Of a DNA stretch of 64,000 bases, positions 1-7,772 are shown piece after piece. Within the stretch, counting starts at the first letter, position 1. Each line of letters opens with the position of its first letter. The position numbers were made by a program, and so were the translations under genes. This DNA is from Halomarinibacterium sp034670265 (GTDB taxonomy: Bacteria; Bacteroidota; Bacteroidia; Flavobacteriales; Flavobacteriaceae), in the NCBI GenBank assembly GCA_034670265.1, contig JAXMNU010000001.1, positions 124,001 to 188,000 on the forward strand, read 5' to 3'. The notes beneath the pieces were generated by a model. That model was not told where the DNA came from. It saw nothing but the letters and a program-made list of their open reading frames with translations, and did no database searches.

Positions 1-2182
1 GGTCACTTTGGTCTTTACCCCCAGCAAATTGTGATTGAATATAAAGGGTGTCTTTTAATGTTTTATTGATGATATTAACATCAACCAAATTGTAAGATCC
101 AGTATAAAGGGAATCTACAGAAATAAACGCATTAAATAGTGGGTTGTCATTGTCCAGTTTTATATTTACCCTACCCATGTAATTTTCATATAAAAGTAGC
201 TCGGGAGATTTAAAATCAAGTTTAAATTTAGATTCATCTGAAAATACAGAGCCTTTTATTCGTGTGTTTTCTCCTAGCTGAAGCTCTGGTACAAAAACAT
301 CTACAATTTTATTATATACTTCAAACTCATAGTTAATGTACTGGTCTGGTGTTACCTGTAACGGAATATAGTTTGTATAGATACTCCCTATAGAATTTCT
401 AAATAAATAGGGAATATCCTCCAGTAAAAACCTTCCTCGAATTCTTCCGTTAATAATATCGGGAGAATTTATTTCTATAGTACGCTCTTCACCTTCGAAT
501 GTGGAAGTGATATTGAAATCGTCGAAGAAAAAATCTTTATTTTCGGTTTGATAGAAAGTTTCTGAAAATTGAATAGTACCAACAGCATCATTTATAGTTG
601 TTCCATCCATATCCATGATTATCTTTCCTGCAAAAACCGAAACACTATCTCGAGTAAATAACCTTAGCTTGTTAAGCTCGGCATACTCAATATCAGCTTC
701 AAAATCGTATTGATTAAATTCTTTAGAAACATCAATTAATCCATCAAAATCCATTTTAAGATTAGGGTCATTAATTGTAAGTTTACCGTTAAACTTTGGG
801 TTTTTTAGGTTTCCTTGAACTGTAATATTCTTATAAATATAGTTTTCGAAATCAAAGCTACTAATGGTACCTTGTATAAGTGTACTCACAGTTTCTGGAG
901 TAAAACCTCGACCGTCAAAGGTGAGGTCAGCATTCATTTTTCCTAAAGATGTTGTGCTTGCTATTCTACCCAAATTAAAATTGCTAAGCTTTGCATTTCC
1001 TTTATAATAAGCGTTCTTAAAATCGGTTATATTTCCCAATTCCAAGTTTACATCTGCCAATCCAACAGCAGTAGTTACTAAACTCTTTGTTTTAATTTCA
1101 TCACCAATAATTTCACTATTCCCACGTAAAGAAAAGTCTCCAAATTGTTTTAACTCTACAGGTAAGTCGTTACCAATAACATTGGGTAAAATTCTTCTAA
1201 GGTCAAAGTAATTGGTAGTGATATAGTGGTTGTTTCCCTTGACTATATATATTTCTTCGTTAAATAGATTTTTAAAAAGAAAATCTCCTTTAAATTGAGA
1301 ATTGCTATAACGAATGTCTGAGTTGTTAAAACTAAAATCATTCAGGAATCCCTTAAAATCTCCATTTACACTAATATCCAAATTTTCACCAAACTCTGGA
1401 TATATTTTGTTTAAGTCGTTTGTAGATATAACGGTTTCTTTAAAGTCAAATTCGAGAAAAACTTTATTTACAAAGTCTGCCATTCCATCCTCGAACGTTA
1501 ATTTACCATTCCCAATAATTTTTGAATTTCCTGTCTCTAGAATTAAATCATCCAAAAACATTTCGGTGAGTGTATATTTAAAGTCAACTGAGGCATTTTT
1601 AACTTCAATTCCCCTGCTTTCTAAAAATGAAATTGTATTTATTTCAGCTTCAATATCAGAATCATAAATAGAGAAATCATTTGCATCGATATTCAAATTT
1701 TTTAGATCAATTGCTACGGGAACTTCAACATTTTCATCACTTACCCTAACGTGCGCATTTATAAGTGCTAAGTCACTTGCCAGTAACTGAAAAGGTTTTA
1801 CCTCTGTGGTATCTCCCGTATTAAATTTATCTGCAAAAATGGATAAATTGTCGTTATTTTCATCTTTATAGGTTTTTACAAATAATTTTACGTTCTCAAG
1901 TTCTAAAAAGCCAAAATCTAAATTTCCATCAATTAATTTCTTTATACTTAACAGGTTGGTTTGTAGTATCTCTGTGTAAATTAAAGTATCTTGATGATGA
2001 TCTTTTATAAATACATTTCTAATATCAACTTCGCCTTTCCAGTTGAGACCAAGGCGTTCAATATTTATATCGGTTCCGTAAGTTTCGTTAAGTCCATCGG
2101 TAACCTTTTTCCCAATTTTAGTTTGCACTGCTGGAATAGATAAAATGATCACCAGGAGCACTAGTAATAATAAAAGTATCAC
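1..2182 (-). CDS. TamB-like translocation/assembly protein, C-terminally truncated by window edge
   Basis: One open minus-strand frame runs from the window edge to an in-frame stop just upstream of 2210, giving at least 727 codons. The N-terminus is a single hydrophobic anchor (ITVILLLLLVLLVIILSIPA) followed by VQTKIGKKVTDGLNETYG, typical of flavobacterial TamB/DUF490 proteins. These are inner-membrane-anchored, beta-rich periplasmic proteins thought to help outer-membrane protein or lipid transport. The rest is a long run of short beta-like segments. No ATG lies between the upstream stop and the hydrophobic anchor. The coordinate given uses GTG at 2182, but a basic stretch (VIKKLLKIIKR) lies in frame before it and probably belongs to the protein, so the true start may be a rarer codon near 2205. 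It is transcribed divergently from tsaD, and its C-terminus lies outside the window. Confidence 0.8.
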   Translation of the reverse strand, partial: MILLLLLVLLVIILSIPAVQTKIGKKVTDGLNETYGTDINIERLGLNWKGEVDIRNVFIKDHHQDTLIYTEILQTNLLSIKKLIDGNLDFGFLELENVKLFVKTYKDENNDNLSIFADKFNTGDTTEVKPFQLLASDLALINAHVRVSDENVEVPVAIDLKNLNIDANDFSIYDSDIEAEINTISFLESRGIEVKNASVDFKYTLTEMFLDDLILETGNSKIIGNGKLTFEDGMADFVNKVFLEFDFKETVISTNDLNKIYPEFGENLDISVNGDFKGFLNDFSFNNSDIRYSNSQFKGDFLFKNLFNEEIYIVKGNNHYITTNYFDLRRILPNVIGNDLPVELKQFGDFSLRGNSEIIGDEIKTKSLVTTAVGLADVNLELGNITDFKNAYYKGNAKLSNFNLGRIASTTSLGKMNADLTFDGRGFTPETVSTLIQGTISSFDFENYIYKNITVQGNLKNPKFNGKLTINDPNLKMDFDGLIDVSKEFNQYDFEADIEYAELNKLRLFTRDSVSVFAGKIIMDMDGTTINDAVGTIQFSETFYQTENKDFFFDDFNITSTFEGEERTIEINSPDIINGRIRGRFLLEDIPYLFRNSIGSIYTNYIPLQVTPDQYINYEFEVYNKIVDVFVPELQLGENTRIKGSVFSDESKFKLDFKSPELLLYENYMGRVNIKLDNDNPLFNAFISVDSLYTGSYNLVDVNIINKTLKDTLYIQSQFAGGKDQSD

Positions 2183-2269
2183 AGTGATACGTTTAATTAT
2201 TTTGAGAAGTTTTTTGATAACCCTTTAATGTTTTAATTTTACACCCAACAAGTATGCCTAAAAATTTAA

Positions 2270-3289
2270 ATGATTAAAAATACATACATCCTCGGCATCG
2301 AATCTTCCTGCGATGACACTGCTGCGGCCGTTATCCATAACGGTGTGGTGCTTTCTAATGTTGTTGCTGGACAAAAAATTCATGAAGAATACGGCGGCGT
2401 TGTCCCCGAACTAGCTTCACGTGCTCATCAACAAAATATTGTACCCGTTGTCCATCAAGCCCTACGCAAAGCAAATATCGACAAAAAACAGCTAAATGCC
2501 ATAGCATTTACACAAGGACCTGGATTAATGGGTTCATTACTTGTAGGCACCTCATTTTCAAAGTCTTTGGCAATGGGTTTAGATATTCCATTAATAGCTG
2601 TAAACCACATGCAAGCGCATATTTTAGCACATTTCATAAAAGCCGAAGGGCAAACAGCTCCAACATTTCCATTTATTGCTTTAACCATAAGTGGAGGTCA
2701 TACTCAAATTGTGAAAGTGACTAATTATTTTAAAATGGAAATTTTAGGCGAAACTATTGATGATGCCGTGGGTGAAGCTTTCGATAAATCGGCAAAAATT
2801 TTAGGACTTCCCTATCCTGGAGGTCCGTTAATTGATAAGCATGCCCAAAACGGAAATCCACTAGCCTATCCTTTTACAAAGCCAAAAGTGGGAGATTTAG
2901 AATTCAGTTTTAGCGGATTAAAAACTGCTGTATTATACTTTGTAGAAAGGGAAACCCAAAAAAACGCCAATTTCGTTGCAGAAAATCTGCAAGATATTTG
3001 TGCGAGTATTCAGTATACTATTGTGGATTATTTAATGGATAAACTCAAAAATGCAGTCAGTATTACTGGGATTAATCAAGTTGCTATTGGTGGTGGTGTT
3101 TCCGCGAATAGTGGTATTCGAAAAGCGCTAAAAGAAGCTGAAAAAGAATTAGGTTGGAAAACATACATTCCTAAATTTGAATATTGTACAGATAATGCAG
3201 CCATGATAGCGATGGTGGGTGAATTGAAATTTAAAGAGCAATTGTTTTCTTCATCTAATTTAGTAGCTAAAGCCCGAATGAAATTTTAA
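2270..3289 (+). CDS. tsaD: tRNA N6-adenosine threonylcarbamoyltransferase TsaD
   Basis: This is the catalytic subunit that transfers the threonylcarbamoyl group from TC-AMP to A37 of ANN-decoding tRNAs, acting in the cytoplasm with TsaB and TsaE. The 339 aa length is normal. Visible signatures are the ASKHA nucleotide-binding start GIESSCDDT (9-17), the metal-binding NHMQAH with H113 and H117, SGGHTQIV, GEAFDKSAKILGLPYPGGP, FSFSGLKTA, GGVSANSGIR and the C-terminal CTDNAAMIA loop. The upstream region has a TTTG box and a TAATTTTA-like -7 element. It is followed one base later by the TfoX-N gene and then rsmE, so the three are probably one operon. Nothing is unusual about it. Confidence 0.97.
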   Translation: MIKNTYILGIESSCDDTAAAVIHNGVVLSNVVAGQKIHEEYGGVVPELASRAHQQNIVPVVHQALRKANIDKKQLNAIAFTQGPGLMGSLLVGTSFSKSLAMGLDIPLIAVNHMQAHILAHFIKAEGQTAPTFPFIALTISGGHTQIVKVTNYFKMEILGETIDDAVGEAFDKSAKILGLPYPGGPLIDKHAQNGNPLAYPFTKPKVGDLEFSFSGLKTAVLYFVERETQKNANFVAENLQDICASIQYTIVDYLMDKLKNAVSITGINQVAIGGGVSANSGIRKALKEAEKELGWKTYIPKFEYCTDNAAMIAMVGELKFKEQLFSSSNLVAKARMKF

Positions 3290-3290
3290 T

Positions 3291-3626
3291 ATGTTGAAAA
3301 CGGAAGAAATATTGAAGAGAATTCGAGTGGCCCTAAAGCCTTGGCAAAATGATATTGTTGAAAAGCGAATGTTTGGGGGAACTTGCTTTCTTTACAAAGG
3401 AAAGATGTGTGTTGGCGAAACCAAAGAGCGACTTATGGTACGAGTGCCTTCAGAAAAAATGGAGAAAGCTTTAAACACTGAATATGTGGGGCCTATGAAT
3501 TTTACTGGAAAACCAATGAAGGAATTTGTTTTTGTTACTGAAAAAGGATTCAATACAGAAGAAAAATTACAGCATTGGATTGAAATTGGCATCGCTCACG
3601 CTAAATCCAAAAGCCAACAAAAATGA
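3291..3626 (+). CDS. TfoX N-terminal domain protein
   Basis: This 111 aa protein consists of a single TfoX-N domain: KRMFGGTCFLYKGKMCVG near residues 25-42, followed by LMVRVP and a FVFV strand. TfoX-N-only proteins are widespread and of uncertain function; the name comes from the competence regulator TfoX/Sxy, but this protein lacks the TfoX C-terminal domain, so a role in competence should not be assumed. It begins one base after the tsaD stop, and its TGA overlaps the ATG of rsmE (ATGA), indicating translational coupling within a tsaD-tfoX-rsmE operon. Confidence 0.85.
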   Translation: MLKTEEILKRIRVALKPWQNDIVEKRMFGGTCFLYKGKMCVGETKERLMVRVPSEKMEKALNTEYVGPMNFTGKPMKEFVFVTEKGFNTEEKLQHWIEIGIAHAKSKSQQK

Positions 3627-4333
3627 ATCTATTCTACCAAGCTAATCTCCATGAAACATCTCAAAATATAACATTTGATAAAGATGAAAGTCGGCATATC
3701 TTTAAAGTATTGAGACATAAGGTCGGAGATTCTTTGCATATAACAAATGGGCTTGGAATATTGTTCACTGCCGAGTTAGTAGATGTTTCGCAAAAACAAT
3801 GTCTTGCAGTTGTTAAGAAAATAGATAAAAAAGCACCCCATCCCTATTATTTACATATGGCCGTTGCCCCTACTAAAAATAATGACCGTTTTGAATGGTT
3901 TTTAGAAAAGGCTACAGAGATTGGAATTTCAGAAATTACTCCCATTGTTTGTGATCACAGCGAAAGAAAAATCATTAAGCTGGATAGATTTGAAAAAATC
4001 ATAGAAAGTGCCATGAAGCAATCCCTAAAAATGTATAAACCAAAACTTAATGAATTAACTTCATTTTCAGAGTTTATAAAGCTTCAAAACGATTTTAAAG
4101 GCGAAAAATGTATTGCACATTGTGCAGATTCAGACAAGAAATTATTGAAAAATCTTGCCCCTCCTAAATCAAGTACTATCATCCTTATTGGTCCTGAAGG
4201 AGATTTTTCCTACAAAGAAATAGTGTTAGCACAAGAAAGTGGTTTTACTCCAATTAGCCTTGGTGAAAGCCGTTTACGTACTGAAACTGCTGCTATTGCT
4301 GCTTGCCATACAATTTTCAATACGAATTTATAG
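3623..4333 (+). CDS. rsmE: 16S rRNA (uracil-1498-N3)-methyltransferase RsmE
   Basis: This SPOUT-class methyltransferase methylates U1498 in the decoding region of 16S rRNA using SAM. The 236 aa length is typical. The N-terminal PUA-like part is followed by the knotted catalytic domain: APTKNNDRFEWFLEKATEIG, the GPEGD loop (190-194) and the terminal LGESRLRTETA motif (213-223) that forms the SAM-binding knot. The start codon overlaps the stop of the preceding TfoX-N gene by four bases. An A/T hairpin (AAAAAACA / TGTTTTTT, about 4339-4361) after the stop may act as a weak terminator. Confidence 0.96.
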   Translation: MNLFYQANLHETSQNITFDKDESRHIFKVLRHKVGDSLHITNGLGILFTAELVDVSQKQCLAVVKKIDKKAPHPYYLHMAVAPTKNNDRFEWFLEKATEIGISEITPIVCDHSERKIIKLDRFEKIIESAMKQSLKMYKPKLNELTSFSEFIKLQNDFKGEKCIAHCADSDKKLLKNLAPPKSSTIILIGPEGDFSYKEIVLAQESGFTPISLGESRLRTETAAIAACHTIFNTNL

Positions 4334-4371
4334 CATCCAAAAAACATAAAAAGTGTTTTTTATCGATAAAA

Positions 4372-4401
4372 TTTGGTATTTAATCGATATTTTATATATT
4401 G
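4372..4401 (+). promoter_or_regulatory. Bacteroidota-type promoter for the 57-codon gene
   Basis: TTTG at 4372-4375 and TATATTG at 4395-4401 are separated by 19 bases, matching the -33/-7 consensus of Bacteroidota housekeeping promoters. It lies about 48 bases upstream of the small gene at 4449. Two ATCGAT-containing words flank the -33 box. Assigned by eye; there is no experimental support. Confidence 0.5.
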
Positions 4402-4448
4402 CACTCACCAAATCGAACCTGAATTTTTATTAACCTACTTAAGTTGCT

Positions 4449-4622
4449 ATGAATGCACTAAAAAGAAGACCCCAAAAGAGTATGCTATCCCCTAGCGTAC
4501 CATTTCAAGAGGTACCATTAAAGTTTCTCTCGCCAATGCAGCGGGAAAAATCTAACAAAATCACTAAAGACTGGAAGCTTTTTACTTATCCTCTTTTTGG
4601 TGAAATGATTGATAAAATTTAA
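4449..4622 (+). CDS. Small basic protein of 57 aa, function unknown
   Basis: This frame begins ATG at 4449 and ends TAA at 4620-4622. The product starts MNALKRRPQKSMLSPSV, then has FQEVPLKFLSPMQREKSNK and ends YPLFGEMIDKI. It is basic and has no signal peptide or membrane segment. It fills an otherwise empty 333-base gap between rsmE and the DUF4159 gene and has its own good promoter (4372-4401), which is the main reason to believe it. I do not recognise the family. It could instead be a non-coding transcript that happens to contain an open frame. Confidence 0.45.
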   Translation: MNALKRRPQKSMLSPSVPFQEVPLKFLSPMQREKSNKITKDWKLFTYPLFGEMIDKI

Positions 4623-4666
4623 GATAATTCTACACTAAGCCATTTCAAATTTGCTATTTTTGAAGC

Positions 4667-5308
4667 ATGCGATGGTTATTATTTATTTCACTTTTATTCT
4701 CGATTAGTTTTTGTCAAGCTCAGGAATTGGCTATTTTAAAATATGGCGGTGGCGGTGATTGGTATAGTAATCCTACTGCACTTCCTAATTTAATAAAGTT
4801 TTGCAACCAACAAATAAACACATCTCTTCAAGAAAAACCTCAGACTGTATCCCTTTTAGATGTAGAGTTATTTAATTATCCTTTTATCCATATGACTGGA
4901 CATGGGAATGTTTTCTTTACTAATGAAGAAGTTGAAAACCTAAGAGATTATTTATTAAGTGGTGGATTTCTTCATATAGACGACAACTATGGAATGGACC
5001 AATATGTAAGAAAGGAGTTATCTAAGTTGTTCCCTAACAATGAATTAAAAGAACTTCCAGGAGATCATCCTATTTTTAAACAAAAGTTTACATTCCCTCA
5101 AGGGTTGCCAAAAATTCACGAACACGATAATGCAAAGCCACAAGCCTTTGGGATTACTATAGACGGACGACTCGTCTTATTATACACCTATGAAAGCGAT
5201 TTAGGGGATGGATGGGAGAACCCTGAAGTACATAACGACCCCGAAGAAGTGAGACTCAAAGCACTCCAAATGGGGGCTAACATTATTCAATACGCTTTTG
5301 AAAATTAG
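4667..5308 (+). CDS. DUF4159 domain protein, secreted
   Basis: This 213 aa protein has an N-terminal signal peptide (hydrophobic residues 4-14, cleavage likely after CQA near residue 18), so it is exported. The mature part matches DUF4159: LKYGGGGDWYSNPTALPNLI, the HMTGHGNVFF segment, LRDYLLSGGFLHIDDNYG, and a C-terminal WENPEVHND. DUF4159 proteins resemble a glutamine-amidotransferase-like fold and often occur next to MoxR-type clusters in other bacteria, but no function has been shown. The neighbouring SAM methyltransferase starts 9 bases downstream, suggesting co-transcription. Confidence 0.85.
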   Translation: MRWLLFISLLFSISFCQAQELAILKYGGGGDWYSNPTALPNLIKFCNQQINTSLQEKPQTVSLLDVELFNYPFIHMTGHGNVFFTNEEVENLRDYLLSGGFLHIDDNYGMDQYVRKELSKLFPNNELKELPGDHPIFKQKFTFPQGLPKIHEHDNAKPQAFGITIDGRLVLLYTYESDLGDGWENPEVHNDPEEVRLKALQMGANIIQYAFEN

Positions 5309-5317
5309 TAATGTATT

Positions 5318-6481
5318 ATGAATAAAGCACTTTTGCGTTCAGAAGTACAAAAATTCATAAAAGAGTTTAATGAAGATATAACTAGCCTTGCTTTTAAAGG
5401 CTCTCCTTGGGACGATATCCCTGCTCAAGAACTCATTCAGCAAATTGAAAGCCATTCCAAATGCAAAGAGAAACTCCCAACTTGGTATAACGCTCAAAAT
5501 ATTATTTACCCTCCAAAGCTACATATAGAGCAGACTTCTTCAGAAATTACCGCAGCTTATAAAGCTTCTATTGTAAAAGGTGAAAGTCTTGCCGATATCA
5601 CAGGTGGATTTGGAGTGGACACCTATTTTTTTTCTGAAAGATTTACTTCAGTAGATCATTTTGAACAAAACCAAGCACTGTCTGAAATCGTAAAACATAA
5701 CTTTAAGCAATTAGAAAAAAGAAACGTTACTTTTTTTGCTGAAGATGGAATTAAGGGAATTAAAACCAAACGCTACGATGTTATTTATGTAGATCCGTCT
5801 CGAAGACACGCTACTAAGGGAAAAGTCTTTTTTTTAAAGGATTGTGAGCCTAATCTAGTGGAGCATCAGGAATTTTTAATGGATCACTGTAACACAATGC
5901 TTGTAAAAACATCCCCTATGCTTGATATTTCGGTAGGTTTGAATGAGCTTAAAAATGTTTCCGAAATACATATTGTTGCTGTAAATAATGAAGTAAAAGA
6001 ACTGCTTTGGGTAATTTCTAAAACAGTTTCAGAGGATATCTTGATAAAAACTATTCACTTTACGAAAGAGGGAAAAGAAGAGTTTCAGTTTAAGTTTCAA
6101 TCTGAAAGTAATAATAATTACACACCTCCCCTAACCTATCTCTATGAGCCAAATGCTGCCACTATGAAATCGGGAGGGTTTTCAAAAATATGTGATGCCT
6201 TTTCAGTTTATAAACTTGCACAGCACAGTCATTTGTTTACAAGTGAAGAATTAATTGATTTTCCAGGAAGAGTTTTCAAAATAAATGCGATGATTCCTTA
6301 CCAGAAAGCTGCCATGAAAGAATTTGCAAACACTAAGGCTAATATTAGCACAAGAAATTTTTCAGAAACAGTCGCGCAATTGAAGAAGAAATGGAAAATA
6401 AAGGATGGCGGAGATAAGTATTTGTTTTTTACTACCCTTCACAATGGTGAAAAAGTAGTTTTAGAAACCAGCAAAGTATAA
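5318..6481 (+). CDS. Class I SAM-dependent methyltransferase with THUMP-like C-terminus
   Basis: This 387 aa protein has a Rossmann-type SAM-binding start ADITGGFGVDTYFFSE (about residues 90-106), an acidic motif VDHFEQN and a catalytic-type loop YVDPSRRHATKGK near residue 155, resembling the (N/D)PP(Y/F)-like loop of RNA methyltransferases. The C-terminal third resembles the THUMP-like domain seen in the same family (YEPNAATMKSGGF, then FPGRVFKINA). The substrate is not known; RNA methylation is likely from the architecture but not shown. It is probably co-transcribed with the DUF4159 gene, 9 bases upstream. Confidence 0.8.
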   Translation: MNKALLRSEVQKFIKEFNEDITSLAFKGSPWDDIPAQELIQQIESHSKCKEKLPTWYNAQNIIYPPKLHIEQTSSEITAAYKASIVKGESLADITGGFGVDTYFFSERFTSVDHFEQNQALSEIVKHNFKQLEKRNVTFFAEDGIKGIKTKRYDVIYVDPSRRHATKGKVFFLKDCEPNLVEHQEFLMDHCNTMLVKTSPMLDISVGLNELKNVSEIHIVAVNNEVKELLWVISKTVSEDILIKTIHFTKEGKEEFQFKFQSESNNNYTPPLTYLYEPNAATMKSGGFSKICDAFSVYKLAQHSHLFTSEELIDFPGRVFKINAMIPYQKAAMKEFANTKANISTRNFSETVAQLKKKWKIKDGGDKYLFFTTLHNGEKVVLETSKV

Positions 6482-6552
6482 AAGCGTGAAAGATTCCTTA
6501 AAGTTTTAGGGTAAATTTTTTCAAGCAAAATATATCTCTTATATTAAAAAAT

Positions 6553-7371
6553 ATGAAGAAGATAGTAGTTAAGTATTGGTTTTGCTGTGTATTCGTTTTA
6601 ATCTCATGTATTCCCCCTGGTAATCTAAATCCGCTATACAGTTTACCAAATAATTTAAAAGAAATTTCTGCTGCTGAAATATTTGAAGGCTCAAAAACGG
6701 TCTGGATGATAGAAGATCAAGGCAACTCACCAAAGGTATATGGCTTTGATTTAACAGATAAACACCCATTAAAAACAATAATAGTTGAAAATGCTAAAAA
6801 TAATGATTGGGAAGATTTAACCAGTGATAATGAAGGCAATCTTTATGTTGGTGATTTTGGCAACAATTCTGGTAAAAGAAAAGAGTTTAATATTTATAAA
6901 TTGAATACTATAACAAAAGCTGAAAATACTATAAACGCTGAAGTTATTTCCTATTCTGTTCCAAAGAGTATGGAAAATGAAGATTTTGAAAGCTTTTTTC
7001 TTTATAAAGGATACTTCTATATTTTTAGCAAGGATGATAAAAAAGGAACTGTCATTAAAGTGGCCAATACGATTGGTAATACGGAAGCTAAAATTGTTTC
7101 TGAGTTTAATTTAAAAGGAAAAGATGGCGCCATTACTTCTGCTGACATTTCTGCCGATGGAACTCAAGTGATTCTATTAAACCACGATAAATTATGGAAA
7201 CTATCCAACTTCAAGGAGGATGATTTCTTTTCTGGAACTATTGAGAAGCAGAGTTTTGATCATAATACCCAAAAAGAAGGCCTTTGTTATTTAAATTCAG
7301 AAACTGTTATTATTACAGACGAACGAAATGGCTCTGAGGGTGGAAATGTTTATTCTTTTGAATTAAAATAA
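6553..7371 (+). CDS. Lipoprotein with beta-propeller-like repeats
   Basis: This 272 aa protein starts with a lipoprotein signal peptide: the basic MKKIVVKYW, a hydrophobic core, and lipobox LISC with Cys19 as the lipidated residue. The mature part has short repeats of aromatic/glycine strands (NLYVGDFGNNSGKRKEFNIY, FYIFSKDDKKGT, VILLNHDKLWKL, VIITDERNGSEGGNVYSF) consistent with an SdiA-regulated or NHL-like beta-propeller. No catalytic residues can be named. It is the last chromosomal gene before the integrated element and is followed by a pair of imperfect direct repeats. Confidence 0.6.
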   Translation: MKKIVVKYWFCCVFVLISCIPPGNLNPLYSLPNNLKEISAAEIFEGSKTVWMIEDQGNSPKVYGFDLTDKHPLKTIIVENAKNNDWEDLTSDNEGNLYVGDFGNNSGKRKEFNIYKLNTITKAENTINAEVISYSVPKSMENEDFESFFLYKGYFYIFSKDDKKGTVIKVANTIGNTEAKIVSEFNLKGKDGAITSADISADGTQVILLNHDKLWKLSNFKEDDFFSGTIEKQSFDHNTQKEGLCYLNSETVIITDERNGSEGGNVYSFELK

Positions 7372-7383
7372 ATTCCAACGGTC

Positions 7384-7518
7384 ACTACGTGTTGAAAATA
7401 AAAAGTCCCAACTTAAAAACTCAAGATGTATATATTTGAAGGAATTACAAATTAGCAGGATTATATTTCCTGACAGTACTCCGTGCTGAAAATAAAAAAT
7501 CCCATCTTAAAACTCAAG
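7384..7518. repeat. Imperfect direct repeat pair outside attL
   Basis: Copy A (7384-7425) and copy B (7478-7518) share ACT.CGTG.TGAAAATAAAAA.TCCCA.CTTAAAA followed by CTCAAG, with only a few substitutions and one A more in copy A; the copies start 94 bases apart. They lie in the original chromosomal DNA just downstream of where the tRNA-Arg 3' end stood before the element inserted. Read on the minus strand each contains a GGGA(C/T)TTTTTATTTT stretch, so they may be remnants of duplicated tRNA terminators. Confidence 0.6.
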
Positions 7519-7554
7519 CAAGCTTGGTTTACGATAGGAATTTTTTATTTATTC

Positions 7555-7597
7555 GTGATCGCGACAGGATTCGAACCTGTGACCGTCTGCTTAGAAG
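7555..7597 (-). repeat. attL: remnant of tRNA-Arg 3' end
   Basis: These 43 bases are identical to 37901-37943. Read on the minus strand they contain the 3' half of the anticodon stem-loop, the variable loop, the T arm, the 3' acceptor strand and the discriminator base of tRNA-Arg(TCT). Homology stops at 7597, so there is no complete tRNA here. This is the original chromosomal 3' end, displaced when the element supplied a replacement 3' end at the other junction. Confidence 0.92.
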
Positions 7598-7772
7598 TCC
7601 TAAATACCATCTTATCAATTTTTATCAATATCTTTCAAAAGCCTTTGTTTTTAATACTTTGGCTCGATTATTGAAAAGCAATCTTATAAGTAATTATCAT
7701 TGTTTTTTTGTGCAAATCAATTTTTTTGTGCAAATTTTGTGCAAATTTACAATATCAAAAAGACCATTATAA
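7598..7772. promoter_or_regulatory. Left-end non-coding arm with three GTGCAAAT sites
   Basis: No gene is supported here. GTGCAAAT occurs at 7710-7717, 7728-7735 and 7739-7746, the last two spaced 11 bases apart on the same face of the helix, just ahead of the integrase start. The same pair with the same 11-base spacing recurs near the right end (37835-37842 and 37846-37853). They are candidate arm-type binding sites for the integrase and may also control its promoter. Confidence 0.55.

Noticed and set aside
7555..7600. A second tRNA-Arg gene
   Set aside because: Only the 3' part is present; the sequence diverges from the tRNA after 7597, so no D arm, 5' anticodon strand or 5' acceptor strand exists. 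It is an att remnant.
7483..7772. Two overlapping plus-strand open frames across the left att site (7483-7674 and 7524-7772)
   Set aside because: They read through the tRNA remnant and the GTGCAAAT region and show no protein-like composition; they are chance frames in AT-rich DNA.
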